Positions 32,100 to 43,930 are shown, numbered from the stretch's first letter. The stretch: DNA of 64,000 bases from Anodontia alba (GCA_964016985.1 OZ024823.1:31688104-31752103), one strand, 5' to 3'. Made by a program: numbers and translations. Notes: generated by a model not told the origin, from the letters alone.

Positions 32100-32560
32100 T
32101 TATGTTCATGAAAAGAACATACAACTTATTCGTGGTGGCCGTAAAAATGTCTCCGCGTACTTCACTATAGTGTTGTTTATATTTTCTGGTCCTATGCGAT
32201 CAATTAGCCCATTCCGAGGTTCGGCTATTTATATCATTACGAAAACACGCCTATCCAAATATATTGACAATTTCACCACCAAAAAAGATAAAAATTCTGA
32301 TATTTTTCATATTTCTTCTCAAACATAGATTGTGGGTACTCGTTAGAACCGCCTCGCCGAGGCGGTTCTAACGTGTACCCACAATATCTGTTTTTGAGCA
32401 GAAATAAGAAACATAATGTATACCCCAGTTTTACTATATGAAAGTGGGGCTTATGGGGGTCAAAATTATATAGGTATGTTTTCGTGATGGAGGTTCAACG
32501 ATGAGGCCTAATTAACCGAAACTAGCTGGTCTGGCCCAGAAAACTGTAAACGTCAGCTGC
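32100..32560. repeat. diverged duplicate of the 44.5-45.0 kb region
   Basis: Shares ccgtaaa-a--cctc-ccgtactt-tctata, tttggtcctatg, aagcccattccgg-like words, tatttatatgag and ctggcccagaaaac with 44520-44970. M1 is inserted in both but at different points. Nature of the duplicated sequence unknown. Confidence 0.6.
32235..32489 (-). mobile_element. M1 copy 5
   Basis: Ends cattacgaaaacacgcctat and ggtatgttttcgtgatg; hairpin tip gaaccgcctcgccgaggcggttc. The duplicate at 44643-44670 is an empty site: tatttatat joins gag directly, with no duplication. Confidence 0.95.
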
Positions 32561-32945
32561 ATACAGTTTCGTGAGTGTGGTCATTTCTCTCAAGGACAAT
32601 TCCTTTTAGAATCTAATAACCGCACTGTGCGCGTAGTTTTCTCAAAATTACTTGTTATAAAATCTAATAATGGCACGTGCCACTTGAAAGAAAGATCAGC
32701 GCAGGACGTTTTAAGATGAGTGTTAAATGATGATTATGCCTTACTTTTTTTCTGATTTTCCTTTTCAAAGCATATATTGTGGGGTTTTGTCTGAATCGCC
32801 TCGACTCAAATGGCTACCCACAACATGTCATTTTACAGAGAACTTGATTATGTTACATGGACGGTAACCTGAAGACTCAGAAATTGTTTGATTGCGCGCT
32901 TGTAGGTGCATGTGCGGTATTTACGTCAAATACGGTATATAGAAC
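32490..32945. other. mostly unrecognised; one degraded hairpin
   Basis: At 32768-32830 catatattgtggggttttgt...ggctacccacaacatgt is a decayed relative of the M1-type central hairpin without recognisable M1 ends. Confidence 0.45.
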
Positions 32946-32947
32946 AT

Positions 32948-33087
32948 TTAATCCTTGATACAAATTCACATTCTTAATGACAAACAGTGCAGATCCAGAT
33001 CAGGTGGTTTCAGAAGCCAACTAATCTGGATCTACACTGTTTGTAAAGGCAATGCATATCCGGGTTCAGCAGGACCAGGCTTAAGTT
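32948..33087. mobile_element. M2 hairpin element
   Basis: Core caaacagtgcagatccagat...ctggatctacactgtttg with an asymmetric tip (gtggtttcagaagccaac). Right end gggttcagcaggaccagg. Confidence 0.75.
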
Positions 33088-33427
33088 AAATCAGGATGAA
33101 TATGACTGAGAACTTTGTTGTATATTGAGAATATATCTTCATTAGTCTAAAGCAGTTGGAAATTGTTTGAATATAATATTTTACCATCTGTTTAAAATTC
33201 GATACTTTTGCGTCATGAATATAGATAAATTCAAGATTAAATCAGAGGAACATCAATTAAGATATAGCATTTTCGTTTTGAGTATGTGCGTTTTATGTCG
33301 AAGTTCTGTCTGTTTTCTGTTAGCACATCAGGCTCCCACTACAGATGTCACTGTATCTATATTATAATGACGTATGAAAGCCCTTATTAATCTTCGTCAT
33401 TAAGTATTTTCGACATGATAAAATGAG

Positions 33428-33660
33428 CCGCAATGTCCAAAAAACGTACCTTCGGTCATGTGCGTCCATCGTATATTCAGATCAGCCTGCGCATTCGCGC
33501 AGTCTGATCAGAATATTCGCTGTGCGCATTTTGAACAGCCAAGGATGCAAAGTACCTTCATGTAGATAATGAAGACTCTGATCAGACGGACGGATGCGCA
33601 GGCTGATCTGAATCTTCTTTGGGCGCTCATTTTCTAAGGTACGTTTATAGACATTTCGGA
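33428..33660. mobile_element. M7 foldback element, copy 1
   Basis: Ends ccgcaatgtccaaaaaacgt and acgtttatagacatttcgg. Interior has gattcagatcagcctgcg-type words, mirrored (ggctgatctgaatcttct). Confidence 0.8.
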
Positions 33661-34455
33661 TCAAATGCTTTCTTCATTTGTTCTCTTGTGAGGTTGCGTT
33701 CTCGCGTTATCTCTGTATGCCCGATCTATTTGATTTGGGACGCATGTCAGTTTCGTTTTAAAATCGACCTAGACTTATGCAATTAAAGACACTTTACTAC
33801 TTTTGTTAAATGTTATCAAATATTCCATTTCTTGCAAAAAGTGTACAGATAATAAACAGAAAGGTACACTGTAATTGTCGCAATATCACGAAATCATTCA
33901 ATTCCGAATCTTGGCTTTGAAATTAAATCTGCTTGCTTTGCGAATTTCAAAGTGCATATTTGGGTGAAATATCTGTTTATGTACTATTTGATCTCATATT
34001 TAAGTGCCTTATTTCCGGCTTTACACCGTGACTTGTACTTTTGGGTACTGACAACCGATAACGGCCCGATGTAGATTTATGTAGAATGCTTACTGGGATC
34101 TTGTAAAGTCTATAGGAATAAATATATTTTCAGGGAGGCAACTCTATCAAAATTGTTATGTCGCCTTCTGGAAAATGGTTTCCTCTAAAAGGAAGCGGAT
34201 CACTTCCAATGGGAGCAAGTTCTTCCCTATTAAAGATCATTTCTGAAGGGGAATTGATGTACAGAAAAACAAACTTGAAATCACAACAGTTGTTTCCCCT
34301 GTGTATGTACTAAGTGTATCCAGTTTCGAAAAGGTGATTAACCCTGGGCATAATGTTGGAATATTTTTTTAAGACAGCGTCGCGATAATTTTGTAAATAG
34401 TCGAAAATCACGTGTATAAATTCCAACCGGTCATAAGTTACATAAATTGACAGTC
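33661..34455. other. no feature recognised
   Basis: Short frames and AT-rich sequence; nothing identifiable. Confidence 0.5.
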
Positions 34456-34757
34456 CATTACGAATACACGCCTATTCAAATATACTGAAAATTTTACCAC
34501 CAAAAACTGAAAAGTTTCAAATGAAAAATTCAAATATTTTTCATATTTCAACTCAAAACATAAATTGTGGGTACTCGTTAGAACCGCCTCGTTGGGTACT
34601 CGTTAGAACCGCCTCCACGAGGCGGTTCTAACGAGTACCCACAATCTATGTTTTTGAGCAGAAATAAGAAAAAAATATATATCATTGTAAACCCCAGTTT
34701 TACTATATAAAAGTGGGGTTTAAGGGGTGAAAATTATATAGGCATATTTTCGTGATG
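34456..34757 (-). mobile_element. M1 copy 6, one arm duplicated
   Basis: Ends cattacgaatacacgcctat and ggcatattttcgtgatg. The left hairpin arm gggtactcgttagaaccgcc occurs twice in a row before the single right arm. Confidence 0.9.
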
Positions 34758-34775
34758 CACAGTTACTTGTGTTAT

Positions 34776-34870
34776 TATACTGACCCAAAACACATCGTCT
34801 CTGCTTCCTTTGGTGCCTCTGAAAGGGAGTGCTTAGTCATTGTTGCATTTCCTGGGTATCTTCATTTATG
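34776..34870 (+). pseudogene. Penelope-like tail relic
   Basis: tctgcttcctttggtgcctc and gtcattgttgcatttcctgg resemble the element's terminal region. Confidence 0.4.
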
Positions 34871-35042
34871 CAACACTTCTGAACTGCAAAGAAAGTACGA
34901 TTAGTACATTTTGGATGTTGTAATAAAATTTTCCATGATTTCTTGCATGCATATTTTATATTGAAAAATAAACAATATACCCTCAGTTGTTTATTTACAT
35001 GCATATTTATATACTGGATCAGATTTACAATCATAGGTACTT

Positions 35043-35135
35043 CCCAGCTATACAACTTCGCACTAACGTCAATGCAACGTCATGACGTTACATCGACGGT
35101 AATGCAATATTGTCTCAACTTTGCGTGCCGTTGGA
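35043..35135. mobile_element. M6 copy 4
   Basis: cccagctatacaacttcgca ... actttgcgtgccgttgga; left end shortened. Confidence 0.7.
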
Positions 35136-35653
35136 CAGCCTTCGTTTCGTTTTACCATTTGGCGGCGTTGCGTTTATTTTGTTTTGTTCATATATTAATA
35201 TATAGTGAAATAGGTATTCCACACGGAACTATCTTTCTGAGACATGATTGATTCATAAATTAGTTTCCGCTTATTCAGTTTTATTTCTAATCAATTTAAT
35301 GAAATTTAATACGCTAACAATATTAAATATTGAAAGAGCAATATTTTCAGAGGCTTAATCCTCATTTAATTTATTTTTATTTTATTTTATTTAATCACTT
35401 TTTTGTACATTTGAAAAAGTAAGATACAAATAATCATTTCGGAATAAAGCTATACTCAGTACCGAAAACAAACGTGATCATTACTACCTTCAGAAAGGTT
35501 ATTTTATTGAAAGTAATAAAATGACACAGGAAATTGTAATTTAATCAATTGTGATATTTTGTTTTATTTAATGTTTAATTTAAATTTGCAAGTTTATACT
35601 GAAACCTAAACCATACTCGCATTACAACTGTACATTTAAATAGAAAGAAAATC

Positions 35654-35762
35654 CTCAGCAGGCACATGCCGTTTATACAACGTCGCACCAACGTTGATAT
35701 GACGTCTTGACCGTTGCATCGATGCTGATGCGTTGTTGTTTCAACGTTGCATGCCCGCTGGG
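35654..35762. mobile_element. M6 copy 5
   Basis: ctcagcaggcacatgccgtt ... caacgttgcatgcccgctgg. Confidence 0.8.
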
Positions 35763-35937
35763 TTTGCCAATTCCTTTATTTACTTCCTGACTGTTTTGAA
35801 ATTTACTGTCTTAAAACTTTTGAAATTATTAACAAGCACCAATGACATTATTGGCTCCTTATGAATAAAAATAAGATGCAACAAACGAAAGCTTCAGGCC
35901 TCCATATTTTGTAACTGTTTTAGAATAAGAGTCTAGG

Positions 35938-36396
35938 CACAGTATTGCCTACAAGATTGCATGTGCGCCCAGCAGAAACTCATCACGAAAACATGCCTAT
36001 TTAATTTTGACCACCTTAAACCCCACTTTTATATAGTAAAACTGGGGTTTACAGGGGTATACATTATTTTTTTTATTTCTGCTCAAAAACATAGATTGTG
36101 GGTACTTGTTAGAACCGCCTCGCCGAGGCGGTTCTAACGAGTACCCATAATCTATGTTTTGAGCAGAAATATGAAAAAATATCAGGGGTTTTTTACCTGA
36201 AAATTTTCGGTTTTTGGAGGTGAAATTCTCTATATATTTGAATAGGCGTGTTTTCGTAATGCAGATCAACCTGCGCGTCCGTGCAGGATGATCAGAATAT
36301 TACAAGTCCGCTTGAAGGCGCTTTGGCTCCTTTGAATATGATTGGCGGATCTGAGTCTTCGCTTGGCGCACATGCAATCTTGTAGGAAATGCTGTG
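35938..36396. mobile_element. M7 copy 2, interrupted by M1
   Basis: Ends cacagtattgcctacaagat and atcttgtaggaaatgctgtg. The inner tgtgcgcccagc / gcttggcgcaca arms are shared with other M7 copies. M1 copy 7 lies between agaaact and cagatc. Confidence 0.85.
35981..36261 (+). mobile_element. M1 copy 7, nested in M7
   Basis: Ends catcacgaaaacatgcctat and ggcgtgttttcgtaatg; hairpin complete. The interrupted M7 word (gactcagatc in other copies) is restored by removing M1, with no duplicated base. Confidence 0.95.
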
Positions 36397-37611
36397 ACCG
36401 GCTAATAGTTCAATAGGAGGTTCGCTACTGGACTCGGCAGATATAGATATAAATATAACCTTGTCCGGTGACTTCTGGTTTCATTTTTCAAGTTGACGTA
36501 ATACAGCTTGGAACCGAAAACCTCAGGTCAACGGCAAGTTTATATTTTGATCTACATACGCCAAAGTGAGTGTCCATAAGACCCCTTTTTCTGCCCCTAA
36601 CAAAAAATTTCATTTTATTGCTGATACATTACCTGTAGTGTCCCATTTACTAAAACAGTATTAATTTTGCAACGTAAGCTCTAATTTTGGAAAAAAACAT
36701 GATCATGAAAGTGGGTTGGGTAATTCAGTATGAACCTGAGATACCATATTCTAAACACTGTTCCTCTTTTAAAGTACGGTATATCACACCAGTTATACCT
36801 ACTGTTTGTTAAACAAATACCATATGTAATATCCTATCCCACTTGCCTACCTTTGAAGAAAACATGTGCAACAAGACTTTTATGAAAATTTTGCATCTTG
36901 GAATTCAGTAAAACATTGCCTACTCCGGAACTGAATGGTGAATTATTTTGAAATTTACCTGAATAGAACATTGGGACAGAGCGAAGAGATGACAAAGTTT
37001 TGGTGACATTGACCTTATTTGCAAGGTAACGTAGGCTGTGTGATTGTCAAAAGAGTGTGCCTCCCCTTTATTTGTAAACAAAAGTGAAAGTAAGGGTTTC
37101 GTCATCTATAAGGTAAAATCTGGAAAACGTAATTACAACTGTTTCTATCTCCAAACTTTATGTGCTTTTGGTTTCTAAAATATGTAAGAATTATTGTTAT
37201 TGCAGTCTTACAGTTTATCTTGTTTTCACTCAGAAAGTCGACATCCTCTCTTTTGCTCTCATGTAAATCATAGAAGTCTTTTGAATCAAACAACACTCTA
37301 TGGTTTTAAGCAAAGTCGCCTTTCTACATTAAGACAAAAAAATCATCAACATGAGCAGATTTCTTGATTCTTGGAAATAGCATTAAACACAAAGTTCAGC
37401 TATTTCCAAGGTCATATGAAAGCAGATTTGCAAAACTTATTGGAAAATTTTAAAACTTTTTGTGTAAATGAAATGGCATTTTATGGGCTTTCTATTGAAA
37501 ATTCGAACAGCTTTCTTGTTACGTTTATTCAGATTTTAGGCCCTGTATCAGACATTTCAAAAATAATGTGTTCAGTTATCAGGGACAGAAACATTTCAAA
37601 AAGAAATAACT
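36397..37611. other. no feature recognised
   Basis: Largest stretch with no recognised repeat in this half of the window. I looked for exons: short frames occur but carry no domain. A tacgccaaagtgagt word at ~36560 could be a splice donor; that alone is not enough to call a gene. Confidence 0.5.
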
Positions 37612-37720
37612 ACCCAGGGGCACGTGGCGTTTATACAATGTCGCATTAACGTTGATTCAACGTCATGACATTGCATCGTCGTTGATACGACGTTGTATAA
37701 ACGTTATGTACCCGCTGGGT
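37612..37720. mobile_element. M6 copy 6
   Basis: acccaggggcacgtggcgtt ... acgttatgtacccgctgggt. Confidence 0.85.
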
Positions 37721-38126
37721 AAAGAGAGCAATGATTATTTTTTCTGACACTTTCTGATATTTCATCCCGCCCGATAAACATGTCAAATTAACTTCCGATG
37801 CCTTGATGCCAGTTTGAACATTGTATCTATAGCTAGTTTTCGCGAAGTATAGGTTAGTTACATTATTTCTTGACACAAAATTATTTCAAAAAATCATAGA
37901 ATGTCATACTATCTTTTTTTTTTTTACCGTTCTTTGCTCAGACGAAATGGTATGGAAAGATTTTAAGCGATGTCGTTGATATTATTTCTGTCCTCCAAGC
38001 TCCGCATCGAAATCGAAAGTTGGAAAGTGACACCCACATGTAAATCTGCTGTGTGAGTGTATTTACAATCTTATGTAAACTATTATCGATGCAGTCACAT
38101 GCGTCTGTAGTATATCAACATTCCGA

Positions 38127-38185
38127 GTGACAAACAGTGTAGTCCTGATCAGACGCCGCTGTTCTGGGTCAACAATTTGCTCAGC
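38127..38185. mobile_element. half M2 core
   Basis: acaaacagtgtagtcctgat then cagacgccgctgttctgggt; the second arm is missing. Confidence 0.55.
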
Positions 38186-38507
38186 CTATCTGTCCGAATA
38201 CTTAGGCAGTTTCTGGGCGCAACACGATATCAATAAGGTGCATATGTACTGCACTAATCGATTATCTGTACCTATCAATGCTTCTTCCCGTTTGATGTGA
38301 TAAATTATAGCACTTGTCTCCATTGGTCATCGCTAACGAATAAGGCGGCTAAAAATTCCAATGACCGGATTTGTTCGCTCCTAGACGTACAGTGAATTGA
38401 TCTGCTTTAAAGTAATCATTGCTCGCTATCATAATAAATTTATGAGGCGCTGTATGGTGAAAGATATAAAGTGATATGTGAGAAAAGAAAAGTGAGTCAG
38501 AGCAGTC

Positions 38508-38759
38508 TTAATCCTTTCAGCCCTGCAGACCGAAATAGATTTTTTTCCTGCAAACAGTGTAGATCCTGATGAGACGGCTCAAGAGCCGTCCCATCAGGAT
38601 CTATACTGTTTGCCTTTTTTTCTGTTTTGTCACTAATCTGTTTGCCATTTTCTTTTCGATATTTTTTTTTCTGCACGACATCCCGTATTGAGGTAATGGA
38701 CAAAGTCAGTTTCATATACGGAAGAATTCACTTCAGAAACTCAAGGGTGAAAGGGTTAA
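38508..38759. mobile_element. M2 with ttaatccttt ends
   Basis: Ends ttaatcctttcagccctg and actcaagggtgaaagggtta. Core gcaaacagtgtagatcctga...tcaggatctatactgtttgc with tip gacggctcaagagccgtc. Confidence 0.85.
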
Positions 38760-38811
38760 CATTGACAAAAGCTGGTCGGTTTCATCGGGATTCTGTACTG
38801 AAAAATGGGGG

Positions 38812-39066
38812 AAGCGCCGTAGCCGAACGGGTAGAGCATTTGACTGTGGTGTTGAAGGCTGTGGGTTAGAATTCATTTCAGACTAAAAGATGAAAACTCT
38901 GTTCATTTAGTGGTGAAGGCTAGGATTAGGTAGGTACGACCGCCCATATGCTGTTCCCAAGTCACAGTGGGCTGTAAAGGCTCCTATTACCTCTTTGACC
39001 GCAAGGCTATGGGGTTTTTCCCTATGGGGCACCTTTGTCTTTGCAGTTTACACAACAGCAAAATCC
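38812..39066 (+). mobile_element. tRNA-related SINE
   Basis: Head gcgccgtagccgaacgggta (A-box-like) with ctgtgggttagaattcattt (B-box-like) ~45 bp later, then a body with gctgttcccaagtcacagtg and ctatggggtttttccctatg. Resembles a tRNA-derived RNA polymerase III promoter plus SINE body. No clear poly-A or target duplication; M1 copy 8 follows directly. Confidence 0.55.
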
Positions 39067-39332
39067 CATCCCGAAAACATGCCTATAAAATTTTGACCCC
39101 CATAAACCCCACTTTTATATGGTAAAACTGGGGTTTACTGGGGTATACCTTACATTTCTTATTTCTGCTCAAAACATAGATTGTGGGTACTCGTTAGAAC
39201 CGCGGTTCTAACGAGTACCCACAATCTATGTTTTGAGCAGAAACATGAAAAATATCAAAAATTTTTATCTGATTTTTTTCATTTTTTGGTGGTAAAATTT
39301 TCAATATATTTGAATAGGCGTGTTTCGTAATG
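39067..39332 (+). mobile_element. M1 copy 8, shortened tip
   Basis: Ends catcccgaaaacatgcctat and ggcgtgtttcgtaatg. The tip is just gttagaaccgcggttctaac: shorter than other copies but still a perfect palindrome. Confidence 0.9.
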
Positions 39333-39429
39333 CCAAACAGACTTGCCACGTTAATTATAAGCTACATTGCAATGCGAATTAAATTCCAGTTTCTTCAAAT
39401 TTAACTGTCTGCATTATTTTTTGCTTTAT

Positions 39430-39463
39430 TTTTTCTTTTTTTTTTTTTTTTTTTTTTTTTTTT
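39430..39463. repeat. poly-T tract
   Basis: Run of about 33 T. Confidence 0.9.
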
Positions 39464-39477
39464 GGTTGTTTGTTTCT

Positions 39478-39759
39478 CATTACGAAAACACGCCTATTCA
39501 AATATATAGAAGATTTCACCTCCAAAAACTAAAACAAATCAGATAAAAAAAAACCCCGATATTTTTCATATTTCTGCTCAAAACATAGATTGTGGGTACT
39601 CGTTAGAACCGCCTCGGCGAGGCGGTTCTAACGAGTACCCACAATCTATGTTTAATAGCAAAACTAAGAAAAATAATGTATATCCCTGTAAACCCCAGTT
39701 TTACTATATAAAAGTGGGGTTTAAGGGGGTCAACATTATATAGACATGTTTTCGTGATG
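39478..39759 (-). mobile_element. M1 copy 9, well-preserved reference copy
   Basis: 282 bp. Ends cattacgaaaacacgcctat and gacatgttttcgtgatg. Three hairpins: tcagataaaaaa-type near one end; the central stem attgtgggtactcgttagaa-ccgcctcg and its complement (apex cggcgagg); and taaaccccagttttactata-taaaagtggggttta. No coding capacity. Copies run in both orientations. Confidence 0.95.
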
Positions 39760-40349
39760 TTTTTCAGTATTTTATTCTAATCAGATTTTATTTTGATACA
39801 TAAATACCGAATAACAATTATTTTGAAAGCAATGTGAATGTCAATAACATTCTTTTTGTGTGTGTGTAAAAATCAACACTTTAACCCGTGATCCATTTGA
39901 GGGTGTAACCTGTCGTTGCATCTTTTATATCCTTTTATCGATTGGAAGCATAAAAATGCATAATTTTGATCTCAACTGTCCAAATGCACTTTCAAAGGAA
40001 AGCTACATGTTCTCAAGCTCAAACCCCTTATTCGTTTCATACCATTGCCTCAATCTTTGATCGATTTTTCTGAAAATTATCGCAAATTATGCATAAATGA
40101 TAGATCTTAACTGAGTCATTCAAGATTTATGCGGTAACAAATAAAAAAAAATAGTTACCTATATTCTTAGTTTTGCCTCAACGTATACTTAAGATGGTGG
40201 TTTTGTTTACAGGTCTGAAGATGATGCGGTATGAAAACATCTATAAATCGACAAATGTTTATTGACCATTACGTCACAAAATAAATACTGAAATTTCAAT
40301 GCAAAACAGTAGAATCCCAAGCTACATCATGATCAGTAAACATTCATTA
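39760..40349. other. no feature recognised
   Basis: AT-rich; no domain. Confidence 0.45.
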
Positions 40350-40541
40350 GGGCCCAGTTGTTCAAAGCGTCGTTAGCTTAACGAGCTCGTTAAGGGTCAT
40401 TTCGTTAACTGTTTTAGCGGATTCAATACACAATATTCTGATAGTTGTCAGCAAAAAATTTCAGCATATTTGCGTATCGCTCAATGTAAATTTTAACGAA
40501 TCGTTTACTAACGACATCGTTAGTCTAGAACAACTGGGCCC
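40350..40541. mobile_element. M3 copy 2, without the central hairpin
   Basis: Ends gggcccagttgttcaaagcg and tctagaacaactgggccc. The gtgagtagcttttgc hairpin found in the other three copies is absent: gttgtcagcaaaaaatttca is continuous here. Confidence 0.9.
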
Positions 40542-40605
40542 TGTTTAGTATCTAGTGGAATGTGAACCTGCCGCCAGAAATCGTCTAAACTGTAAACCTT
40601 CCAAA

Positions 40606-40770
40606 ATGGATTATATACTGTTTTCATCCTAAGTATTTGGGCACCTTAACTCCTCACCATATTTGTCCTAAAATCCTTACAGGTTAGTGTGACTGCCAAA
40701 TTGGTAAATCTATAAAATGCTGGAAAAATGACAACTACTTTAGGCCAGTCTATCCGAATACTTAAGAAAG
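40606..40770. mobile_element. M13-type foldback
   Basis: tcctaagtatttgggcacct ... gtctatccgaatacttaaga; outer words match the element at 59625-59853. No M2 core inside this copy. Confidence 0.5.
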
Positions 40771-40774
40771 TTAG

Positions 40775-41129
40775 TACAGTCGAACCTCAATGGCTCTAAC
40801 ATCTTTAGGACCATGGAAATTCGTTCGAGACATGGGTAGTTCGAGCCACTGAGGGTTAATCATGGCACCAGTTCAGGAAGCAAATAGCGATAATTTATGG
40901 ATTTTTTTTATATCATTATAATTGTTTGTTGAGTGTACTCATTAGAATCGCTCGATGAGGCGGTTCTAATGAGTACACCCAACATACAATTTCATGATAA
41001 AATAAAAAAATTTCCCTAAATATTTGTTTTCTTCAGCTAGCGGAAAAATTTCGTAGGGGCTCAATAATGAGTTCGAATTAGCCATGGTAAACGAGCCATC
41101 GGTGTTCGAGCCATCGAGGTTCGATTGTA
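40775..41129 (+). mobile_element. M5 foldback element, copy 1
   Basis: Ends tacagtcgaacctcaatggc and gccatcgaggttcgattgta (pogo/Tigger-like CAGTCGAACCTC). Central hairpin gtgtactcattagaatcgct-cgatgaggcggttctaatgagtacac, clearly related to the M1 central hairpin. Confidence 0.9.
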
Positions 41130-41159
41130 CATTTTACCTTATTTTATTTTGGTTTTACA

Positions 41160-42900
41160 TTATGGTAGTGCGTAGGTACGTTTTTTACACCCTGGTAGTG
41201 CGGTGGTACGCTGTTTCGTTTTATCTTTTTACAGTCTGTTAGTTTGAAGATGTCCTATTTTATTTTATTTTTTTTTACCCTGGAAATGTGGCGGTATGCT
41301 ATTTCATTAAATTTTAACAATCTGGTAATGTGAAGGCACGTTATACATTGGTAGTGTGGAGGCGCACTACTTACTTACTTTTACACCCTGGTAATGTGGA
41401 AGCACATTACTTATTTATTTTTTATATCCTGGTAGTGTGGAGGCACATTACTTATTTATTTTGTACACCCAGGTAGTGTGGAAGCACGTCAATTATTTAT
41501 TTTTTACACCCTGGTAGTTCGAAGGCGCCTTATTTGTTCATGTTTTACATCTTGGTAGTGTGGAAGCACGTTAATTATGTTTTTTTTATACCCTGGTAGT
41601 GTGAATGCACGTTACTTATTTATATTTTACTTCTTGGTTGTGTGGAGGCACGTTACTTATTTATTTATTTTACATCTTGGTAGTGTGGAGGCACGTGACG
41701 TATTCATTTTATACACTCTGGTAGTGTGGAAGCACGTTACATATCTATTTTTACACCCTGGTAGTGCGGAGACACTCTATTATCCTAGTAGTGTGGAGGT
41801 TACTTTTTTACACTCTGGTCGTTTGGAGGCACGATACTTATTTATTTTGTATAGCCTGGTAGTGCGGAGGCACGTTACTTATTTATTTTTGACATCCTAG
41901 TAGTATGGAGGCATGTTACTTATTTATTGTGTGCACCCTGGTAGTGTGTAAACACGTTACATACTTTTTACATCCTGGTAGTGTGGAGCTGCGTTATTTG
42001 TTTATTTGTTAGCGTGGAGCTCCGTTATTTGTTTATTTTTACACCCTGGTAGTGTGAAAGCACATTATCTATTTATTTTTACATCTTGAAAGTGTTGAGG
42101 CACGTCACGTATTTCTTGTGTATACTCTGGTAGTGGGAAGGCACGTTACGTATCTATTTTTACACACTGGTAGTATGGAGGCACATTACTTATTTAGGTT
42201 TTTAACTCTGGTAGTCTGGAGGCACGTTATTTATTTTTTACACCCTTGTAGTATGGATTACTTAATTATTTTTTACATCCTGGTAGTGTGGAGGCACGCT
42301 ACTTGTTTTCATTGCGTACACCCTGATAATGTGGAAGCACGTTACATATTTATTTTAACACCCTGATAGTGTGGAGGCACGGTCATTCTCTCCCTTCCGC
42401 TGATTCAAGAAGGGCAGTTGTCAGTTTCTGGCGAAGGAATGTGCACAATACTGGTTAACCGCTTAGAGGACTAAGCCTGCCCAGTAAACGTGTGGTTAGG
42501 TAAATTTACCGTGCTCGACATGACCCCACTAGGTTGACTGGGCCGTAAAACCTCAACACAAACAAACACCCAGGTAGTGTGAAGGCACGTTACTTATTTA
42601 GTGTTTTACAATTTGGAAGTTTTGAGGCACGTTACTTATAAAGCATTTTTACACCCTGGTACACCCTGGTAGTATGTAGGCACGTTACTTTTTTATTTTG
42701 TACTGCCTGATTGTGTGTAGATACGTTATAGTATTTATTTTTTACACACTGGTAGTACAGAGGTACGTTATTTGATATATTTTACACCACGTTAGTGTGG
42801 AGGTACGATATATTTATTTTAGCTCTTTACACCCTGGTGTAGTGTGGAGTTAAGTACATTTATTTATTTTGTTACACCATGGTACAGTGGAGATTCGTTA
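41160..42900. repeat. minisatellite, ~45-65-bp unit
   Basis: More than 25 degenerate copies of tttatttttacaccctggtagtgtggaggcacgttac; unit length varies with the T/A-rich spacer. The frames at 41577-41900 and 42118-42366 are repeat translations. Interrupted by a SINE fragment at 42380-42569. Confidence 0.9.
42380..42569 (+). mobile_element. 5'-truncated SINE (body/tail only)
   Basis: ggtcattctctcccttccgc through taaaacctcaacacaaacaa, nearly identical to 61891-62082. The tRNA-like head is missing. Inserted in the minisatellite. Confidence 0.9.
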
Positions 42901-43417
42901 TTCATTATCATACTAAGCCTTGTAGAATGGACTCTAGTTTGTATTTTAATACAAACATCGTTTAATGCTATGTTGTGATAGTATCTCATTTACAGTGTTA
43001 TAAGCTATAGGCGGTCCCACGTTAAGCGGTCCATAGTACAAATAAGAATACTACAAGCCAAGCTCAGCGTACGCATCAGCACAGTTCGATAAAGGTGGTA
43101 GGCACAAAGAGGTCTTGATCCGTATAATGTATTCTTTTTTCAACTATTCGGATTGGTACCTTCGCGTATACACTGTCAGTAACTGCAAAAAAGCCAAATT
43201 AGCGTTTGAATGCATTAATGATGTTACCCAGGAAAAACCACGATCACAAAGCAAAACATTCTATAGGTAACGACATGAGCGATGCGGAACAAGCAATGAC
43301 AGCGCAAAAGAGGGCATTTACTATAACCGACAAAGGAAAGCTATAACAGATAAGCCACCTTGGAGCGATCTGCAGTAAGCTGGCGTTATAACGAGTTTTA
43401 CGTAGTTATTTTAGTAG

Positions 43418-43744
43418 TACAGTCGACTATCGTTATCTCCAAGACCAAGGGACTATCTAAAATACTACGAGATATCCGTACTTCGACATATCAGATTTGC
43501 AGAATTGAGGAAAAAATAAATCGAACAATAACATTTCACAAATTAATATGTAATTTGACTCCTGAAGTTAGAGATATATTGAAAATATTGTGGTAAAGAG
43601 CTCCTTAGAAGCAATTTCTCCTCTTTTTCACAATATTTTGTTACCCGTTTTTAGAGTTCCCTGTTTAAACAGGGACCAGATTTTCAGTTCGAGATAAACT
43701 GGTATTCGAGATGAGCGAAGTCGAGATAACGAGTGTTGACTATA
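43418..43744 (+). mobile_element. M4 copy 5
   Basis: Ends tacagtcgactatcgttatc and gataacgagtgttgactata; internal hairpin diverged. Confidence 0.8.
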
Positions 43745-43759
43745 GTTATTTTACAAGTA

Positions 43760-43930
43760 GCTTTTTCTACTGACAATTCCAAGCGGGTTCCTCGGTTACA
43801 AATCTTCTTTGTTCATCCATCAGTATGTTTCGTGATTGTTCGTTCCTCATCTCTGTTTCATTTGCTGCATCAGGAAGGCTGGTCTTCGTGATTGTGGAAT
43901 TTTATGGGTATCTTCTCTTATATTTGAACT
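43760..43930 (+). pseudogene. Penelope-like tail relic
   Basis: catcaggaaggctggtcttc and gtgattgtggaattttatgg resemble 31180-31250 and the terminal region of the large element. Confidence 0.45.

Noticed and set aside
33482..33664. Bacterial-looking word GCGCAGNCTGATCAG suggesting horizontal transfer
   Set aside because: It is the stem of the M7 foldback family, repeated at several sites here.
36420..36600. Possible first exon ending at a GTGAGT-like donor near 36560
   Set aside because: A single splice-like word with no conserved frame, promoter or partner acceptor.
41577..42366. Open frames with repeated GSVEARYLF-like units
   Set aside because: Translation of the minisatellite.
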